In this document: in pieces, positions 24,870 to 34,654 of the stretch
Layout of the letters: every line of letters starts with the position of its first letter
Position numbering within the stretch: position 1 is the first letter of the stretch
Source of the DNA: Bradyrhizobium liaoningense
GTDB taxonomy: Bacteria; Pseudomonadota; Alphaproteobacteria; Rhizobiales; Xanthobacteraceae
DNA: 64,000 nt
Reading direction: 5' to 3'
Assembly: GCF_018130785.1 (NCBI RefSeq)
Contig: NZ_JAFCJT010000006.1
Coordinates: forward strand, 1 to 64,000
Translations under genes and position numbers: made by a program
Notes under the pieces: generated by a model
Told to the model about the DNA's origin: nothing
Database searches by the model: none
The model's input: only the letters and a program-made list of their open reading frames with translations

Positions 24870-25404
24870 CGCGGGCGCCGCGCTAGCTGCGACCGACAAT
24901 GCGCGTCCCTGCGAGCGCGAGATGGCGCGTGCGTCTCAGCAGCACGGGATACCGCTCGGCATTCTCTATGCGGTCGGCCTCACCGAGACTGGACGGCGCG
25001 GCGCACTCTATCCCTACGCACTCGGCGCCGACGGCCAGACCGTGTTCGCCAAGGACATCAACGACGCGATCGCGAATTTCGAGGCGATGCGGAGCAAGGG
25101 CATCAAGCTGATCGACCTCGGCTGCATGCAGATCAATCATTACTATCACGGCGACAAGTTCACCTCGGTGCGCGCGATGTTCGATCCCGCCAAGAACGTC
25201 GAGTACGCCGCGCGCTTCCTGAAGGAGCTGAAGCAACGCGAGGGCAGCTGGACCATGGCGGTCGCCCGCTACAATGCAGGTCCCAACAACCAGCCCGCGC
25301 AGAAGCGCTACGTCTGCCACATCGTGGCTCATCTCGTCTCCAGCGGCTTCGGCGCGTGGACCGACAAGGCGCGCTCGTTCTGTCAGCCGAAGACAACGTC
25401 ATAG
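24820..25404 (+). CDS. Flagellar lytic transglycosylase (SLT family)
   Basis: The 194-residue protein has a signal peptide (KIVAALFICNAGAALAA) and an SLT domain. The catalytic glutamate is Glu56 in AVGLTETGRRGALYPYALG; family motifs LIDLGCMQINHYYHG and WTMAVARYNAGPNN follow. It probably opens peptidoglycan locally for rod growth, the task done by the C-terminal half of FlgJ in enterobacteria; the rod-binding half is a separate gene at 34130. ATG 24820 starts directly with the signal peptide. It lies at the end of the fliF-motB-motC-fliK unit, with the flgE promoter element beginning 29 bp after its stop. Confidence 0.88.
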   Translation: MTRTWGRKIVAALFICNAGAALAATDNARPCEREMARASQQHGIPLGILYAVGLTETGRRGALYPYALGADGQTVFAKDINDAIANFEAMRSKGIKLIDLGCMQINHYYHGDKFTSVRAMFDPAKNVEYAARFLKELKQREGSWTMAVARYNAGPNNQPAQKRYVCHIVAHLVSSGFGAWTDKARSFCQPKTTS

Positions 25405-25432
25405 CGAGAAGTTGTGCATGGTTCCCGACCAT

Positions 25433-25461
25433 CAGCCCCGCGCAAGCAAGAACCCTCATTG
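25433..25461 (+). promoter_or_regulatory. Flagellar promoter element upstream of flgE
   Basis: The core CAGCCCCGCGCAAGCA (25433-25448) is identical, base for base, to the minus-strand element before the DUF1217 gene. CTCATT (25456-25461) occupies the -10 position. It ends 31 bp before the flgE ATG, which has its own AAAGGAG. Confidence 0.6.
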
Positions 25462-25491
25462 TAATTCCACCCTACCAAAGGAGCCCAATCC

Positions 25492-26724
25492 ATGAGCCTC
25501 TACGGCATTATGCGCACCGGCGTTTCCGGCATGTCTGCGCAGTCCAACAAGCTGTCGACGGTCTCGGACAACATCGCGAACGTCAACACCACCGGCTACA
25601 AGCGGGCTTCGACAGAATTCTCCTCGCTGATCCTCAAGAGCGGTTCGGGCAATTACGATTCCGGCGCCGTCGAGACCACCGTCCGTTACGCCATCAGCGA
25701 CGCCGGACATACGCAGTTCACGACGTCGACGACGGACCTCGCCGTCCAGGGCAACGGCTTCTTCGTGGTCTCGAACGCCGCCAACACGCAGCAGTTCCTG
25801 ACGCGCGCCGGCTCGTTCGTGCCTGACAGCCAGGGCAATCTGGTCAACGCCGCCGGCTACTACCTCCTCGGTCAGCCCGGCCTCGTGACCAATTTCTCGC
25901 AGAACAGCCTGGCCGGCATGCAGATCGTCAACATCGCCCAGGTCTCACAGGTGCCCGTGCCGTCGACGGCGGGGACGCTCACGACCGGCAATCTGGATCC
26001 GAAAGCGGCCGTCATCGCCGGTCCGCCCGGCCCGGCGTCTTATTCGTCGAAAAGCTCGATCGTGGCCTACAACAATATCGGCCAGGCCGTGACGCTCGAC
26101 GTTTATATGTCTCACACCGCGACGGCCGCCGGCTCGGATACCTGGCAGATTCAGGTCTATGACTCCGCGACCGGTACGTCGCTCGCTCCCGCCACCACAT
26201 TCACCTTCGACACCACGGCGGCCGGCAAGGGCACGCTGGCGGCGGCGAGCCCGACGGGCCTCACCGTGACCGTGCCCGGCGGTGCGCCGCTGACCATGGA
26301 CCTGTCGAACATGACGCAGGTCGGCACCGACTTCTCCTTCAAGGCGACCGTCAACGGCAGCGTTCCGTCGGCCATCGACAAGGTCGATGTCGACGAGGGC
26401 GGGCACGTCACGGCCGTCCTCAAGAACGGACAGCAGCTGACGCTCTACACTCTCATGCTCGCCGATGTCGCGAGCCCCGACAATCTGACTCCCGAGCCGG
26501 GGAACGTCTATTCGACCAACGCCAACTCCGGCAATGCGCAGGCTGCGAATGCAGGCACCGGCGGGCTCGGCACGATCCAGTCCGGCGCTCTGGAAGACTC
26601 CAACGTCGACCTCGCGGACGAGCTCACCGGGATGATCGAGGCGCAGCGCGGCTTCACTGCGAATTCTAAATCGTTCCAGACCGGCGCCGATCTTCTCGAC
26701 GTCGTCGTCAACCTGAAGCGCTGA
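25492..26724 (+). CDS. flgE: Flagellar hook protein FlgE
   Basis: FlgE (410 residues) polymerises into the hook. N-terminal rod/hook motif: LSTVSDNIANVNTTGYKRAS. Central hook domain: LAVQGNGFFVVSNAANTQQF and TRAGSFVPDSQGNLVNAAGY. C-terminus: LADELTGMIEAQRGFTANSK. A clear AAAGGAG Shine-Dalgarno precedes ATG 25492. It begins the flgE-flgK-flgL-flaF-flbT-flgD-fliQ series. In Sinorhizobium the regulator gene rem lies just upstream of flgE, but here that place is empty and the regulator is at 35745. Confidence 0.97.
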   Translation: MSLYGIMRTGVSGMSAQSNKLSTVSDNIANVNTTGYKRASTEFSSLILKSGSGNYDSGAVETTVRYAISDAGHTQFTTSTTDLAVQGNGFFVVSNAANTQQFLTRAGSFVPDSQGNLVNAAGYYLLGQPGLVTNFSQNSLAGMQIVNIAQVSQVPVPSTAGTLTTGNLDPKAAVIAGPPGPASYSSKSSIVAYNNIGQAVTLDVYMSHTATAAGSDTWQIQVYDSATGTSLAPATTFTFDTTAAGKGTLAAASPTGLTVTVPGGAPLTMDLSNMTQVGTDFSFKATVNGSVPSAIDKVDVDEGGHVTAVLKNGQQLTLYTLMLADVASPDNLTPEPGNVYSTNANSGNAQAANAGTGGLGTIQSGALEDSNVDLADELTGMIEAQRGFTANSKSFQTGADLLDVVVNLKR

Positions 26725-26758
26725 ATCCTTCGGCGCTCCTTCCGGGCAAGAGCAAATC

Positions 26759-28234
26759 ATGTCTCTTACTGCTGCTCTCGACTCCGCACGCGCGTCGCTC
26801 ATGGCGTCGGGCATCCAGTCGTCGACCATCTCGCGCAACATCGCCGGTGCCAGCGCCACCGGCTATTCGCGCAAGATCGCCGTGCTGGACAATCTCCCCG
26901 GGGCCGGCGTCTACGTGGCGGCGATCCAGCGCGCCGCCAGCTCGGGTCTCTACAATAACGTCTTGATCGCGACGTCTGCGTCCGCCAAGCAGAATGCGAT
27001 CCTGGACGGTCTTCAGAAGATATCGGCCTCGACTGTGGACGATCCCGAAGCCGGGCAGTCGCCGACCGCCCAGCTCAACAAGCTGAAGCAGGCGCTCCAG
27101 CAATATGCCAACGCCCCGGACAACACCACGCTGGCGCAGGCGGCGGTCACGTCCGCCAAGGACATGGCGACCGCGCTCAACGAGGCCACCAAGACCGTGC
27201 AGACGGTACGCGAGGGAGCGGACGCCGACATGGCGACCTCGGTCGCGAATATCAATCAGCTGCTCAGCCAGTTCGACAAGGTCAACACCGCGATCGTGAA
27301 GGGAACGATCACCGGTGATGACGTCACCGATTATCTCGACCAGCGCGACACCATCGTCTCGAAGCTGTCGCAGGAGGTCGGCGTCTCGATGACGCTGCGC
27401 GCCAACGGCGACGCGGCGCTCTACACCGACAGCGGCGTCGTGCTGTTCGACAAGACGGCGCGCACGGTCAGCTTCGCTGCGACCAACATTTACACGCCCG
27501 GGACCACGGGCAATGCGGTCTATATCGACGGTGTCCCGGTCACCGGCGCCAATTCCGTGATGCCGATCAAGACCGGCAAGCTCGCGGGCCTCTCCCAATT
27601 GCGCGACAGCGCCACGGTCACGTATCAGAGCCAGCTCGACGAAATCGCACGCGGCCTTGTCGAAGCCTTCAAGGAGGTCGACCAGTCCGGCGCGGCGCTG
27701 CCGGACGTGCCCGGCCTTTTCACCTATCCGGGTGCGCCGGCGATGCCCGCGAGCGCCACCGTCTCGGTCGGCCTTGCCGGTTTGATCAGCGTTGCTGCGT
27801 CGGTCGATCCGGCGCAGGGCGGCAACCCCAATCTGTTGCGCGATGGCGCGATCAGCGGCAACGTCGCATATCGATACAACACCGCCGGCAACGGCGGCTA
27901 CTCGACCCGGCTGCAGGAGCTCATCGGCGACATGGATGCGTCGCGTCCGTTCGATGCGACCACGCAAGGCAAGCCGAGCGGCAGCTTGATCGACTTCGCG
28001 GCGTCGTCGACGAGCTGGATCGAAAACCAGCGCAAGACCGCGGACGACAACGCCACCTACCAGAACACGCTGCTCGACCGCAGCAACGCGGCGCTGTCGA
28101 ACGTCAGCGGCGTCAACATGGACGACGAGATGTCCTTGATGCTTCAGGTCGAACGTACCTACTCGGCGTCGTCGAAGATCATCTCGACCGTCGACCAAAT
28201 GTTGCAGAGTCTGCTGGCTGCCGTGGGGAATTAA
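26759..28234 (+). CDS. flgK: Hook-filament junction protein FlgK
   Basis: FlgK (491 residues) is the first hook-associated protein. The N-terminus TISRNIAGASATGYSRKIAV and the C-terminus SGVNMDDEMSLMLQVERTYS followed by ASSKIISTVDQMLQSLL are diagnostic. It lies 34 bp after flgE and 3 bp before flgL. No filament cap gene (fliD) is found, as is usual in rhizobial loci of this type. Confidence 0.94.
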   Translation: MSLTAALDSARASLMASGIQSSTISRNIAGASATGYSRKIAVLDNLPGAGVYVAAIQRAASSGLYNNVLIATSASAKQNAILDGLQKISASTVDDPEAGQSPTAQLNKLKQALQQYANAPDNTTLAQAAVTSAKDMATALNEATKTVQTVREGADADMATSVANINQLLSQFDKVNTAIVKGTITGDDVTDYLDQRDTIVSKLSQEVGVSMTLRANGDAALYTDSGVVLFDKTARTVSFAATNIYTPGTTGNAVYIDGVPVTGANSVMPIKTGKLAGLSQLRDSATVTYQSQLDEIARGLVEAFKEVDQSGAALPDVPGLFTYPGAPAMPASATVSVGLAGLISVAASVDPAQGGNPNLLRDGAISGNVAYRYNTAGNGGYSTRLQELIGDMDASRPFDATTQGKPSGSLIDFAASSTSWIENQRKTADDNATYQNTLLDRSNAALSNVSGVNMDDEMSLMLQVERTYSASSKIISTVDQMLQSLLAAVGN

Positions 28235-28237
28235 GTC

Positions 28238-29284
28238 ATGATGAGCGCCAACTACATCTCGACCTTGATGCTGTCTTCGTCGTTGAGGTCCTCGATCACG
28301 AACAATCAGGCCGCGCTGGCCAAGGCTTCGAAGGAAGCCACCACCGGCCGCTTCGCCGATGTTGGCCTCCAGCTTGGTGCCACGACGGGAAGCGACGTCA
28401 CCCTGCGGGCGGACTTCAGCTTCGCCGACCAGCTCGTCGATACCAACGAGCTCGTCTCGGGACGCCTGGATATTACCCAGAGCCGGATCACCCAGCTTGG
28501 CCAGACCGCGACCTCTTTCCTCAAGGATCTGATCGCTGCCCGCAGTACCGATGGCGGCGGGCGGATCATCCTGCCGCCGGCGTCCTCCAACCTCCAGGAT
28601 CTGATCGGCGCGCTGAACGTCTCCTATAACGGCTCGTTTCTTTTCTCGGGCATCAACACGCAGAACACGCCGATCACGGCTTACACCGCGGGCTCGGCGA
28701 GCAAGAACCAGGTCGACGCTGACTTCCTTGCGGCCTTCGGTTTCCCGCAATCTTCGGCGGCCGTGAGCACCATCACCCCGGCCCAGATGCAGACCTTCCT
28801 CAACACCACTTTCGATGCGGAGTTCGCGAGCCCGGCCTGGAACACCAATTGGTCATCCGCAACCGACCAGGTCATGCAAAGCCGTATCTCCACGACCGAG
28901 GTCGCCGATTCGTCCGTGAGCGCCAACGAACCCGCCTTCCGTAAGCTCGCGGAGGCCTACACCATGATGGCGGATCTCGGAAACGTGAGTCTGGACCAGG
29001 CGACGTTCCAGGTGGTCGTGGACAAGGCCATCGGTCTCGTCGGCAACGCCATCACTGACCTAGCCACGCTCGGCGGCAAGATGGGCACAGTCCAGCAGCG
29101 GGTCAGCGGCGCCACCGAAAAGCTCAAGGTGCAGCAGGACATTCTGAACAACCAGATCGTCAAGATGGAAGCGGTCGACCCGACCGAGGCTTCGGTCCGG
29201 GTCAATACCCTGCAGACCCAGATCCAGACCGCGCTGGCGCTCACCTCGCAGCTCCAGAAGATCAGCTTGGTCAACTACCTCTGA
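28238..29284 (+). CDS. flgL: Hook-filament junction protein FlgL
   Basis: FlgL (348 residues) is the flagellin-like second junction protein. The N-terminus (STLMLSSSLRSSITNNQAAL, then ATTGRFADVGLQLG) and C-terminus (SVRVNTLQTQIQTALALTSQ) resemble flagellin ends. ATG codons at 28238 and 28241 are adjacent and either could be used. It follows flgK by 3 bp; flaF begins 55 bp downstream. Confidence 0.92.
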   Translation: MMSANYISTLMLSSSLRSSITNNQAALAKASKEATTGRFADVGLQLGATTGSDVTLRADFSFADQLVDTNELVSGRLDITQSRITQLGQTATSFLKDLIAARSTDGGGRIILPPASSNLQDLIGALNVSYNGSFLFSGINTQNTPITAYTAGSASKNQVDADFLAAFGFPQSSAAVSTITPAQMQTFLNTTFDAEFASPAWNTNWSSATDQVMQSRISTTEVADSSVSANEPAFRKLAEAYTMMADLGNVSLDQATFQVVVDKAIGLVGNAITDLATLGGKMGTVQQRVSGATEKLKVQQDILNNQIVKMEAVDPTEASVRVNTLQTQIQTALALTSQLQKISLVNYL

Positions 29285-29339
29285 GGCGCGGCTCGTAACC
29301 TTTGTCGTATTGTTCGGTCTCCTGCGCAGAGTGATTTTG

Positions 29340-29684
29340 ATGACGTTTGAAGCCTATGAAGCGGTCGTCGACGATAGCGGCAACGAGGCGCGGGGCCGCG
29401 AGCGGCAGGCGCTCAGCCTCGGCATCGACCGGCTCGAGCGACTCCAGAAAGGGCGCTTCAACCGCGAGGACCAGGTCGAGAGCCTGCTCTATGTGCGGCG
29501 GCTGTGGACGATCTTCATCGAAGATCTCGCGCATCCGGAGAACGGACTTCCCGAGAAGCTGCGCGCCGACATCATCTCGATCGGTCTGTGGGTCGTCAAG
29601 GAAGCCGATCGGCTTCGCGAGGAGAGGTCGAACGACGTGATACAGCTCATCGAAATCAACCGCCTGATCCGAGACGCCCTCTGA
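29340..29684 (+). CDS. flaF: Flagellin secretion/biosynthesis regulator FlaF
   Basis: The 114-residue, mostly helical cytoplasmic protein starts MTFEAYEAVVDDSGNEARGR and includes QALSLGIDRLERLQKG and LWTIFIEDLAHPENGLPEKL, matching the FlaF family. In Caulobacter FlaF promotes flagellin production and secretion, opposed by FlbT. The ATG at 29340 is chosen over the frame start at 29310 because family members begin with this segment. Its stop overlaps the flbT ATG by one base (TGATG), so translation of the pair is coupled. Confidence 0.9.
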   Translation: MTFEAYEAVVDDSGNEARGRERQALSLGIDRLERLQKGRFNREDQVESLLYVRRLWTIFIEDLAHPENGLPEKLRADIISIGLWVVKEADRLREERSNDVIQLIEINRLIRDAL

Positions 29685-30103
29685 TGAAAGTATCGTTGCG
29701 GGCGGGCGAACGGATCTACATCAACGGCGCGGTTCTGCGCGTGGACCGCAAGGTCTCGGTCGAGCTCGTCAACGACGTGATGTTCCTGCTCGAGGGGCAG
29801 GTCATGCAGGCCGCGGACGCTACCACGGCGATGCGGCAGCTCTACTTCATCGTCCAGCTCATGCTGATGAACCCGACGGACGTCGCAGCTCCAGCAGGGC
29901 TCTATGGCGAGCATCATGCGGCCCTTCTCGCGGTTTGCGAGAGCCGGGAGATGCTCGACGGGCTCGCCGCGATCGACGAGCTGGTCGGGACGACGCGCTA
30001 TTTCGAGGCGCTCAAGCGGATCCGGGCGCTGTTTCCGGTGGAGGATGCAATCCTGGCCAACCTGGCCGGCGCTGCCACCGAAATCCCATTTCAGGCTGCC
30101 TGA
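29684..30103 (+). CDS. flbT: Flagellin mRNA-binding regulator FlbT
   Basis: FlbT (139 residues) acts after transcription on flagellin mRNA, binding the 5' leader in Caulobacter. The sequence shows the family opening MKVSLRAGERIYINGAVLR, then VSVELVNDVMFLLEGQVMQ, LYFIVQLMLMNPTD and YFEALKRIRALFPVEDAIL. The product has no membrane segment. Its presence in the same locus as two flagellin genes with a shared structured leader makes those leaders its likely target; whether it activates or represses cannot be read from sequence. Confidence 0.94.
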   Translation: MKVSLRAGERIYINGAVLRVDRKVSVELVNDVMFLLEGQVMQAADATTAMRQLYFIVQLMLMNPTDVAAPAGLYGEHHAALLAVCESREMLDGLAAIDELVGTTRYFEALKRIRALFPVEDAILANLAGAATEIPFQAA

Positions 30104-30118
30104 CAGCGGAGAGGCTAC

Positions 30119-30538
30119 ATGAACGTCACCAGCGCGACCGACAGCACCGGCAAGTCCAGTTCGACGAACTCCACCTCGACCACGGCGAGCAACAGCGTCG
30201 ACTACAATACGTTTCTTCAGCTCCTCGTTGCCGAGATGAAGAACCAGGATCCGACCAACCCGATGGACACCTCGCAATATATGAGCCAGTTCGCCCAGCT
30301 CTCGACGGTCGAGCAGGCGATGCAGACCAATACGAAGCTGGATGCGCTGCTGTCCTCGCAATCGCTGTCGCAGGCCAACGGCCTGATCGGTAAGACCGTC
30401 AGCTTCACCGACTCGACCGGCGCGAGCTTCAGCGGCAAGGTCGCGTCGGTCTCGATCAACAGCGACGGCTCCATCGCAACCCTCGAGAACGGCACGAAGG
30501 TCGCGGTCGGGCCCGGGCTCACGATCAGCCAGTCATGA
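30119..30538 (+). CDS. flgD: Hook scaffold protein FlgD
   Basis: FlgD (139 residues) caps the growing hook and is short here, as in other rhizobia. Motifs: VDYNTFLQLLVAEMKNQDPT with NPMDTSQYMSQFAQLSTVEQ, and the C-terminal GLIGKTVSFTDSTGASFSGK. A good GGAGAGG Shine-Dalgarno precedes the ATG. The stop overlaps the fliQ start by 4 bp. Confidence 0.96.
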   Translation: MNVTSATDSTGKSSSTNSTSTTASNSVDYNTFLQLLVAEMKNQDPTNPMDTSQYMSQFAQLSTVEQAMQTNTKLDALLSSQSLSQANGLIGKTVSFTDSTGASFSGKVASVSINSDGSIATLENGTKVAVGPGLTISQS

Positions 30539-30801
30539 ACGAGCGGGACGCCCTCGACATCGTCCAGGCGGCGATCTGGACCATCATCGTCGCCTCCGGA
30601 CCCGCCGTTGGCGCCGCGATGCTTGTCGGCACCGCCATTGCGCTGATCCAGGCGCTGACCCAGGTCCAGGAGGTGACGCTGACCTTCGTGCCGAAGATCA
30701 TCGTCATTCTCCTGGTCGTTGCCGTCTCCGGCTCCTTCATCGGCGCCCACCTCTCCACCTTCACCGAGATGGTCTATTCGCGGATCGAGCACGGCTTCTG
30801 A
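30535..30801 (+). CDS. fliQ: Flagellar export gate protein FliQ
   Basis: FliQ (88 residues) is a small two-membrane-span subunit of the FliPQR export gate. The sequence shows AAIWTIIVASGPAVGAAMLV, IALIQALTQVQEVTLTFVPK and IIVILLVVAVSGSFIGAHL. It ends the flgE unit; the flhA promoter element begins 20 bp after the stop. Confidence 0.96.
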   Translation: MNERDALDIVQAAIWTIIVASGPAVGAAMLVGTAIALIQALTQVQEVTLTFVPKIIVILLVVAVSGSFIGAHLSTFTEMVYSRIEHGF

Positions 30802-30820
30802 TCCGCTACGGCCCGGCCAC

Positions 30821-30849
30821 CACCCCCGCGTAAGCTTTGCGCGGCAGAT
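30821..30849 (+). promoter_or_regulatory. Flagellar promoter element upstream of flhA
   Basis: CACCCCCGCGTAAGCT (30821-30836) differs at three of 16 positions from the core shared by flgE and the DUF1217 gene. GCAGAT (30844-30849) stands at the candidate -10, as in GGCAGCT of the DUF1217 copy. It ends 27 bp before the flhA ATG. Confidence 0.5.
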
Positions 30850-30876
30850 TGGGGGCGGACCCTCTGCCGGTGACCC

Positions 30877-32958
30877 ATGGCCGATATATTAGCTGCTAGC
30901 CTGCCGACCCCGCGACGATTGGGGGCCGACGCCTTTTTCGCCGGCGGCATCGTGGCCATGCTCACGATCCTGTTCCTGCCGATCCCGCCGATCCTGATCG
31001 ACCTCGGCCTCGCTTTTTCGATCGCGCTGTCCGCGCTGATCCTGATGGTCGCGCTGTGGATCCAGCGGCCGCTCGACTTCTCCGCCTTCCCGACCGTGCT
31101 ACTGATCGCGACGATCCTGCGGCTGGCGCTCAACGTTGCGACCACCCGTCTGATCCTGTCGCGGGGCGGCGAGGGCGAACAAGCCGCGGGCCACGTCGTT
31201 GCCGGCTTCTCGAAGTTCGTCATGGGCGGCGACTTCGTCATCGGTCTGATCATCTTCGCTATCCTGGTGACGGTGAATTTCGTCGTGATCACCAAGGGTG
31301 CGACGCGTATCGCCGAAGTCGGCGCCCGCTTCACCCTGGACGCCATCCCGGGCAAGCAGATGGCGATCGACGCCGATCTCTCCGCGGGCCTCATCGACGA
31401 CAAGGAGGCCCAGCGCCGGCGCCGCGAGCTCGAAGAGGAGAGCGCGTTCTTCGGTGCAATGGACGGTGCTTCGAAATTCGTCCGCGGCGACGCAATCGCC
31501 GGCCTGATCATCACCGCGATCAATATCTTCGGCGGCATCATCATCGGCGTGACGCATCACGGGCTGACGCTGGCACGCGCCGCAGACGTCTACACAAAAC
31601 TCTCCGTCGGCGACGGTCTGGTGTCGCAGATGCCGGCTCTCATCGTGTCGCTGTCGGCGGGCCTGCTGGTCTCGAAGGGCGGCACCAGGGGCTCGGCGGA
31701 GCAGGCCGTGCTGCGGCAGCTCGGCGGCTATCCGCGTGCGGTATCCGCGGCCGCACTGATGATGTTCGTGCTCGCCCTGATGCCGGGGCTGCCGATGGCG
31801 CCCTTCGTGCTGCTCGGCGGCGTCATGGCCTTCGTCGGCTATTCGCTGCCGAAGCAGCAGGCGGCGCGGGAGCGGAAAGAGGATGCGCGCAAGGCTGACG
31901 AGCGCGCCCAGGCCGATGCCAAGGAATCCGTCAAGGAATCGCTCAAGACCGCGGAGATCGAGCTGTCGCTCGGCGGCCATCTGTCGGTCCATCTGCTGGG
32001 CTCGCGCACCGAGCTTGCGCACCGGGTCAGCAAGATCCGCAAGAAGTTCGCCAAGCAATACGGCTTCGTCATTCCGGAGATCAAGCTCAGCGACAATCTG
32101 TCGATCGATCCCAAGGGCTACCAGATCCGGATCCACGACACGCGTGTCGCCCATGGCGAGCTGCGGCTCGGCGAGGTGCTGGTGCTCGTCGACAAGGACG
32201 GCAAGCCCGATGTCCCCGGCGAAGAGGTGATCGAACCCGCTTTCGGCATGAAGGCGCTGTGGGTGACGGAGGCGTTCACCGACGAGGTCAAGCGTCAGGG
32301 CTGCAAGCCGGTCGACAATCTGTCGGTGCTGCTCACGCATCTGAGCGAAGTACTCAGGGCAAATCTCGCGCAGCTCCTGTCGTACAAGGACATGCGCGGG
32401 CTGCTCGACCGTCTCGATCCCGAATACAAGCGCCTGGTCGAGGATCTCTGCCCGTCGCAGATCTCCTATTCGGGCCTGCTGGCGATCCTGAAGATCCTGC
32501 TGGCCGAGCGCGTGTCGATCCGAAACCTCCATCTGATCCTAGAGGCCATTGCCGAGATCGCACCCCATGTGCGGCGCTCCGAGCAGGTCGCAGAGCATGT
32601 GCGGACGCGACTTGCCCAGCAGATTTGCGGCGACCTTTCCGACAACGGTGTGCTGAACGTCGTCCGCCTCGGCAATCGCTGGGACCTGGCGTTCCACCAG
32701 AGCCTGAAGCGCGACGCCAAGGGCGACGTCATGGAGTTCGACGCCGATCCGCGCCTGATCGAGCAGTTCGCAACCGAAGCCAGCGCCGCGATCCGAAAAT
32801 TCACCGAGAACGGCACCAGCGTGGTTCTGGCGGTGACCCCGGAAGCCCGCCCCTATGTCCGGATGATCCTGGAGCGGGTGTTCCCGACCTTGCCGATCCT
32901 GTCGCATGTCGAGGTCGCGCGCAGCGCCGAAATCAGGGCGCTTGGAGCCATATCGTGA
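30877..32958 (+). CDS. flhA: Flagellar export gate protein FlhA
   Basis: FlhA (693 residues) is the large export-gate protein. The N-terminal half has about eight membrane segments and the conserved cytoplasmic loop with [20 protein letters not shown] and [20 protein letters not shown]. The cytoplasmic C-terminal half (from about 350) has [34 protein letters not shown] and the final [19 protein letters not shown]. It heads the flhA-fliR-fliJ-like-flgJ(N)-flgN-like series; the fliR start overlaps its stop. Confidence 0.98.
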   Translation: MADILAASLPTPRRLGADAFFAGGIVAMLTILFLPIPPILIDLGLAFSIALSALILMVALWIQRPLDFSAFPTVLLIATILRLALNVATTRLILSRGGEGEQAAGHVVAGFSKFVMGGDFVIGLIIFAILVTVNFVVITKGATRIAEVGARFTLDAIPGKQMAIDADLSAGLIDDKEAQRRRRELEEESAFFGAMDGASKFVRGDAIAGLIITAINIFGGIIIGVTHHGLTLARAADVYTKLSVGDGLVSQMPALIVSLSAGLLVSKGGTRGSAEQAVLRQLGGYPRAVSAAALMMFVLALMPGLPMAPFVLLGGVMAFVGYSLPKQQAARERKEDARKADERAQADAKESVKESLKTAEIELSLGGHLSVHLLGSRTELAHRVSKIRKKFAKQYGFVIPEIKLSDNLSIDPKGYQIRIHDTRVAHGELRLGEVLVLVDKDGKPDVPGEEVIEPAFGMKALWVTEAFTDEVKRQGCKPVDNLSVLLTHLSEVLRANLAQLLSYKDMRGLLDRLDPEYKRLVEDLCPSQISYSGLLAILKILLAERVSIRNLHLILEAIAEIAPHVRRSEQVAEHVRTRLAQQICGDLSDNGVLNVVRLGNRWDLAFHQSLKRDAKGDVMEFDADPRLIEQFATEASAAIRKFTENGTSVVLAVTPEARPYVRMILERVFPTLPILSHVEVARSAEIRALGAIS

Positions 32959-33707
32959 TCAACGGCCTTGCCGACAGCGTGCTGGTCACGTTCATCGTGT
33001 TCTGCCGCATCGGCGCCTGCCTGATGCTCGTACCCGGCTATTCCAGCGTCAACGTTCCGGCCCAGGTCCGCCTGTTCGTCGCGCTCGTCACGACGTTTGC
33101 GCTGACGCCGATCCTGATCGCGGTCCTGAAGCCTCTCACCGACAACGCCGCGCCGCTGACGCTTGCGCTCCTGATCTGCTCCGAGCTCGTGGTCGGCAGC
33201 GTCATCGGGCTCGGCGGGCGCGTGTTCTTCCTCGCGCTGCAGACCATGGCGACCGTGATGGCGAGCGCGATCGGGCTGAGCAACATCCCGGGAACGCCGG
33301 TCGGCGACACCGATCCGGCGCCGGCCCTGGTACCGCTGATCATGGCAGCCGTCACCACGCTGTTCTTCATGACCGACCAGCATTGGCAGGTCCTGCGCGG
33401 GCTGATGAACTCCTACGACGTCTGGCAGCCCGGCAACAGGATCGGCGGCAGCATGGCGCTCGACCAGCTCGTCGGCCGCCTGTCCGAGGCGTTCGTGCTG
33501 ACGCTGCGGATCACGAGCCCCTTCATTGTCTATTCGGTCATCGTCAATCTGGCGGTCGGCCTGATCAACAAGCTGACTCCGGCGATTCCGGTCTATTTCA
33601 TCTCGGTGCCCTTTGTGCTGTTCGGCGGCTTCCTGCTGCTCTACCTCACCAGCGACGAGCTCCTGACGCAATTCATGCTCGGCGTCTCGTTGTGGCTGGC
33701 GGGGTGA
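32955..33707 (+). CDS. fliR: Flagellar export gate protein FliR
   Basis: FliR (250 residues) is the third FliPQR-gate component, with about six membrane segments. Motifs: [52 protein letters not shown] and the C-terminal SLWLAG. The start is GTG 32955 overlapping the flhA stop (GTGA); the same frame continues far upstream inside flhA but without family similarity. Confidence 0.95.
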   Translation: MINGLADSVLVTFIVFCRIGACLMLVPGYSSVNVPAQVRLFVALVTTFALTPILIAVLKPLTDNAAPLTLALLICSELVVGSVIGLGGRVFFLALQTMATVMASAIGLSNIPGTPVGDTDPAPALVPLIMAAVTTLFFMTDQHWQVLRGLMNSYDVWQPGNRIGGSMALDQLVGRLSEAFVLTLRITSPFIVYSVIVNLAVGLINKLTPAIPVYFISVPFVLFGGFLLLYLTSDELLTQFMLGVSLWLAG

Positions 33708-33713
33708 TCGGTC

Positions 33714-34133
33714 ATGGCGTCGCGCGCGGACAAGCTCGGCCGGATGGTCTCGCTCGTGAAGCTTCAGCTCCGGCTGTCCGAATGGCAGCTCGCACATCTG
33801 CGGCAGCAGGAGCGCAGCTTGCAGGACGAGCAGGAATGGCTGGTAGGAACCCTCAACGAGGGGAAGCCGCCGGCGGGGTCGTCGAGCGAATCGATCGCAC
33901 GGCGCCTGAACCGGACGAGCGTCGGTGCGCGCGCGGTCCAGGCGCAGGCGTCGCAGCAGCTCGACCAGGTCCGCTCGGAGACCCGGCGTGTGAAACAGCT
34001 CGAGCAGGTCGCGAAGGCCGCGCTAGCAGACAAGCTTCGCGACGCGGAAGCGCGCTCGCTCGAGGAGATGACGGGAACAAGCCCCGCCGTGCGCGACTGG
34101 ACGCCACGGCCAGCCAGCCGGAACAAGACATGA
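33714..34133 (+). CDS. FliJ-like coiled-coil protein
   Basis: The 139-residue, highly charged, helical protein contains RMVSLVKLQLRLSEWQLAHL, RQQERSLQDEQEWLVG and SQQLDQVRSETRRVKQLEQV. This two-helix coiled-coil layout is that of FliJ, the export-ATPase stalk and general chaperone escort. Identity with known FliJ is not obvious by eye, so the call rests on size, heptads and position after fliR. It starts 6 bp after fliR and its stop overlaps the next ATG by 4 bp. Confidence 0.6.
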   Translation: MASRADKLGRMVSLVKLQLRLSEWQLAHLRQQERSLQDEQEWLVGTLNEGKPPAGSSSESIARRLNRTSVGARAVQAQASQQLDQVRSETRRVKQLEQVAKAALADKLRDAEARSLEEMTGTSPAVRDWTPRPASRNKT

Positions 34134-34612
34134 TCGTGACAGCGACACCCGACCTCGTTCTCGATGTCCTCGAGGCCGCCGATCCCGTGACGCAGCGGGC
34201 GGCGACCGCGAAGCTCGATGCGCTGAAATCGTCGGGCGCCGATTTCGCCGCCACGATGGACGCGGAGGTCGGCAAGGCCAAGGCGGCGACTGCCGATCAA
34301 TCCGCGGCGCAGATTGCCGAAGCGCAGCAGTCGGGTGCGGTGAACGGGGCGCCGGTCCGGGTGATCAAGGCGCCCGCGTCCGGCGAGGTGTACAGGAAGT
34401 TCGAGGCGTTCATTCTCCAGACCTTCGTCGAGACAATGCTGCCGAAGGAGTCGGAGGAAGTCTTCGGCAAGGGCACGGCTGGCGGCGTCTGGAAGTCGAT
34501 GCTGGCGGAGCAGCTTGGTGCTCAACTGGCAAAGGGCAAAGGCATCGGCATCGCCAAGCAGCTTGCCGCTGCGCATCCGGCGGGGCCTGACGTTACGGGG
34601 AAGGCCGGATGA
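34130..34612 (+). CDS. Rod-binding protein (FlgJ N-terminal domain, CheL-type)
   Basis: The 160-residue protein carries a rod-binding domain: YRKFEAFILQTFVETMLPKE, VFGKGTAGGVWKSMLAEQLG and AKGKGIGIAKQL. It corresponds to the N-terminal half of enterobacterial FlgJ, the rod scaffold; the muramidase half is missing and is replaced by the separate transglycosylase at 24820. ATG 34130 overlaps the previous stop; the upstream extension of the frame runs inside fliR and the FliJ-like gene and is not real. Confidence 0.85.
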   Translation: MIVTATPDLVLDVLEAADPVTQRAATAKLDALKSSGADFAATMDAEVGKAKAATADQSAAQIAEAQQSGAVNGAPVRVIKAPASGEVYRKFEAFILQTFVETMLPKESEEVFGKGTAGGVWKSMLAEQLGAQLAKGKGIGIAKQLAAAHPAGPDVTGKAG

Positions 34613-34654
34613 CGATCCGGGAATGGGTGACAGAAGTTGAGGGGTGAATTTCCT

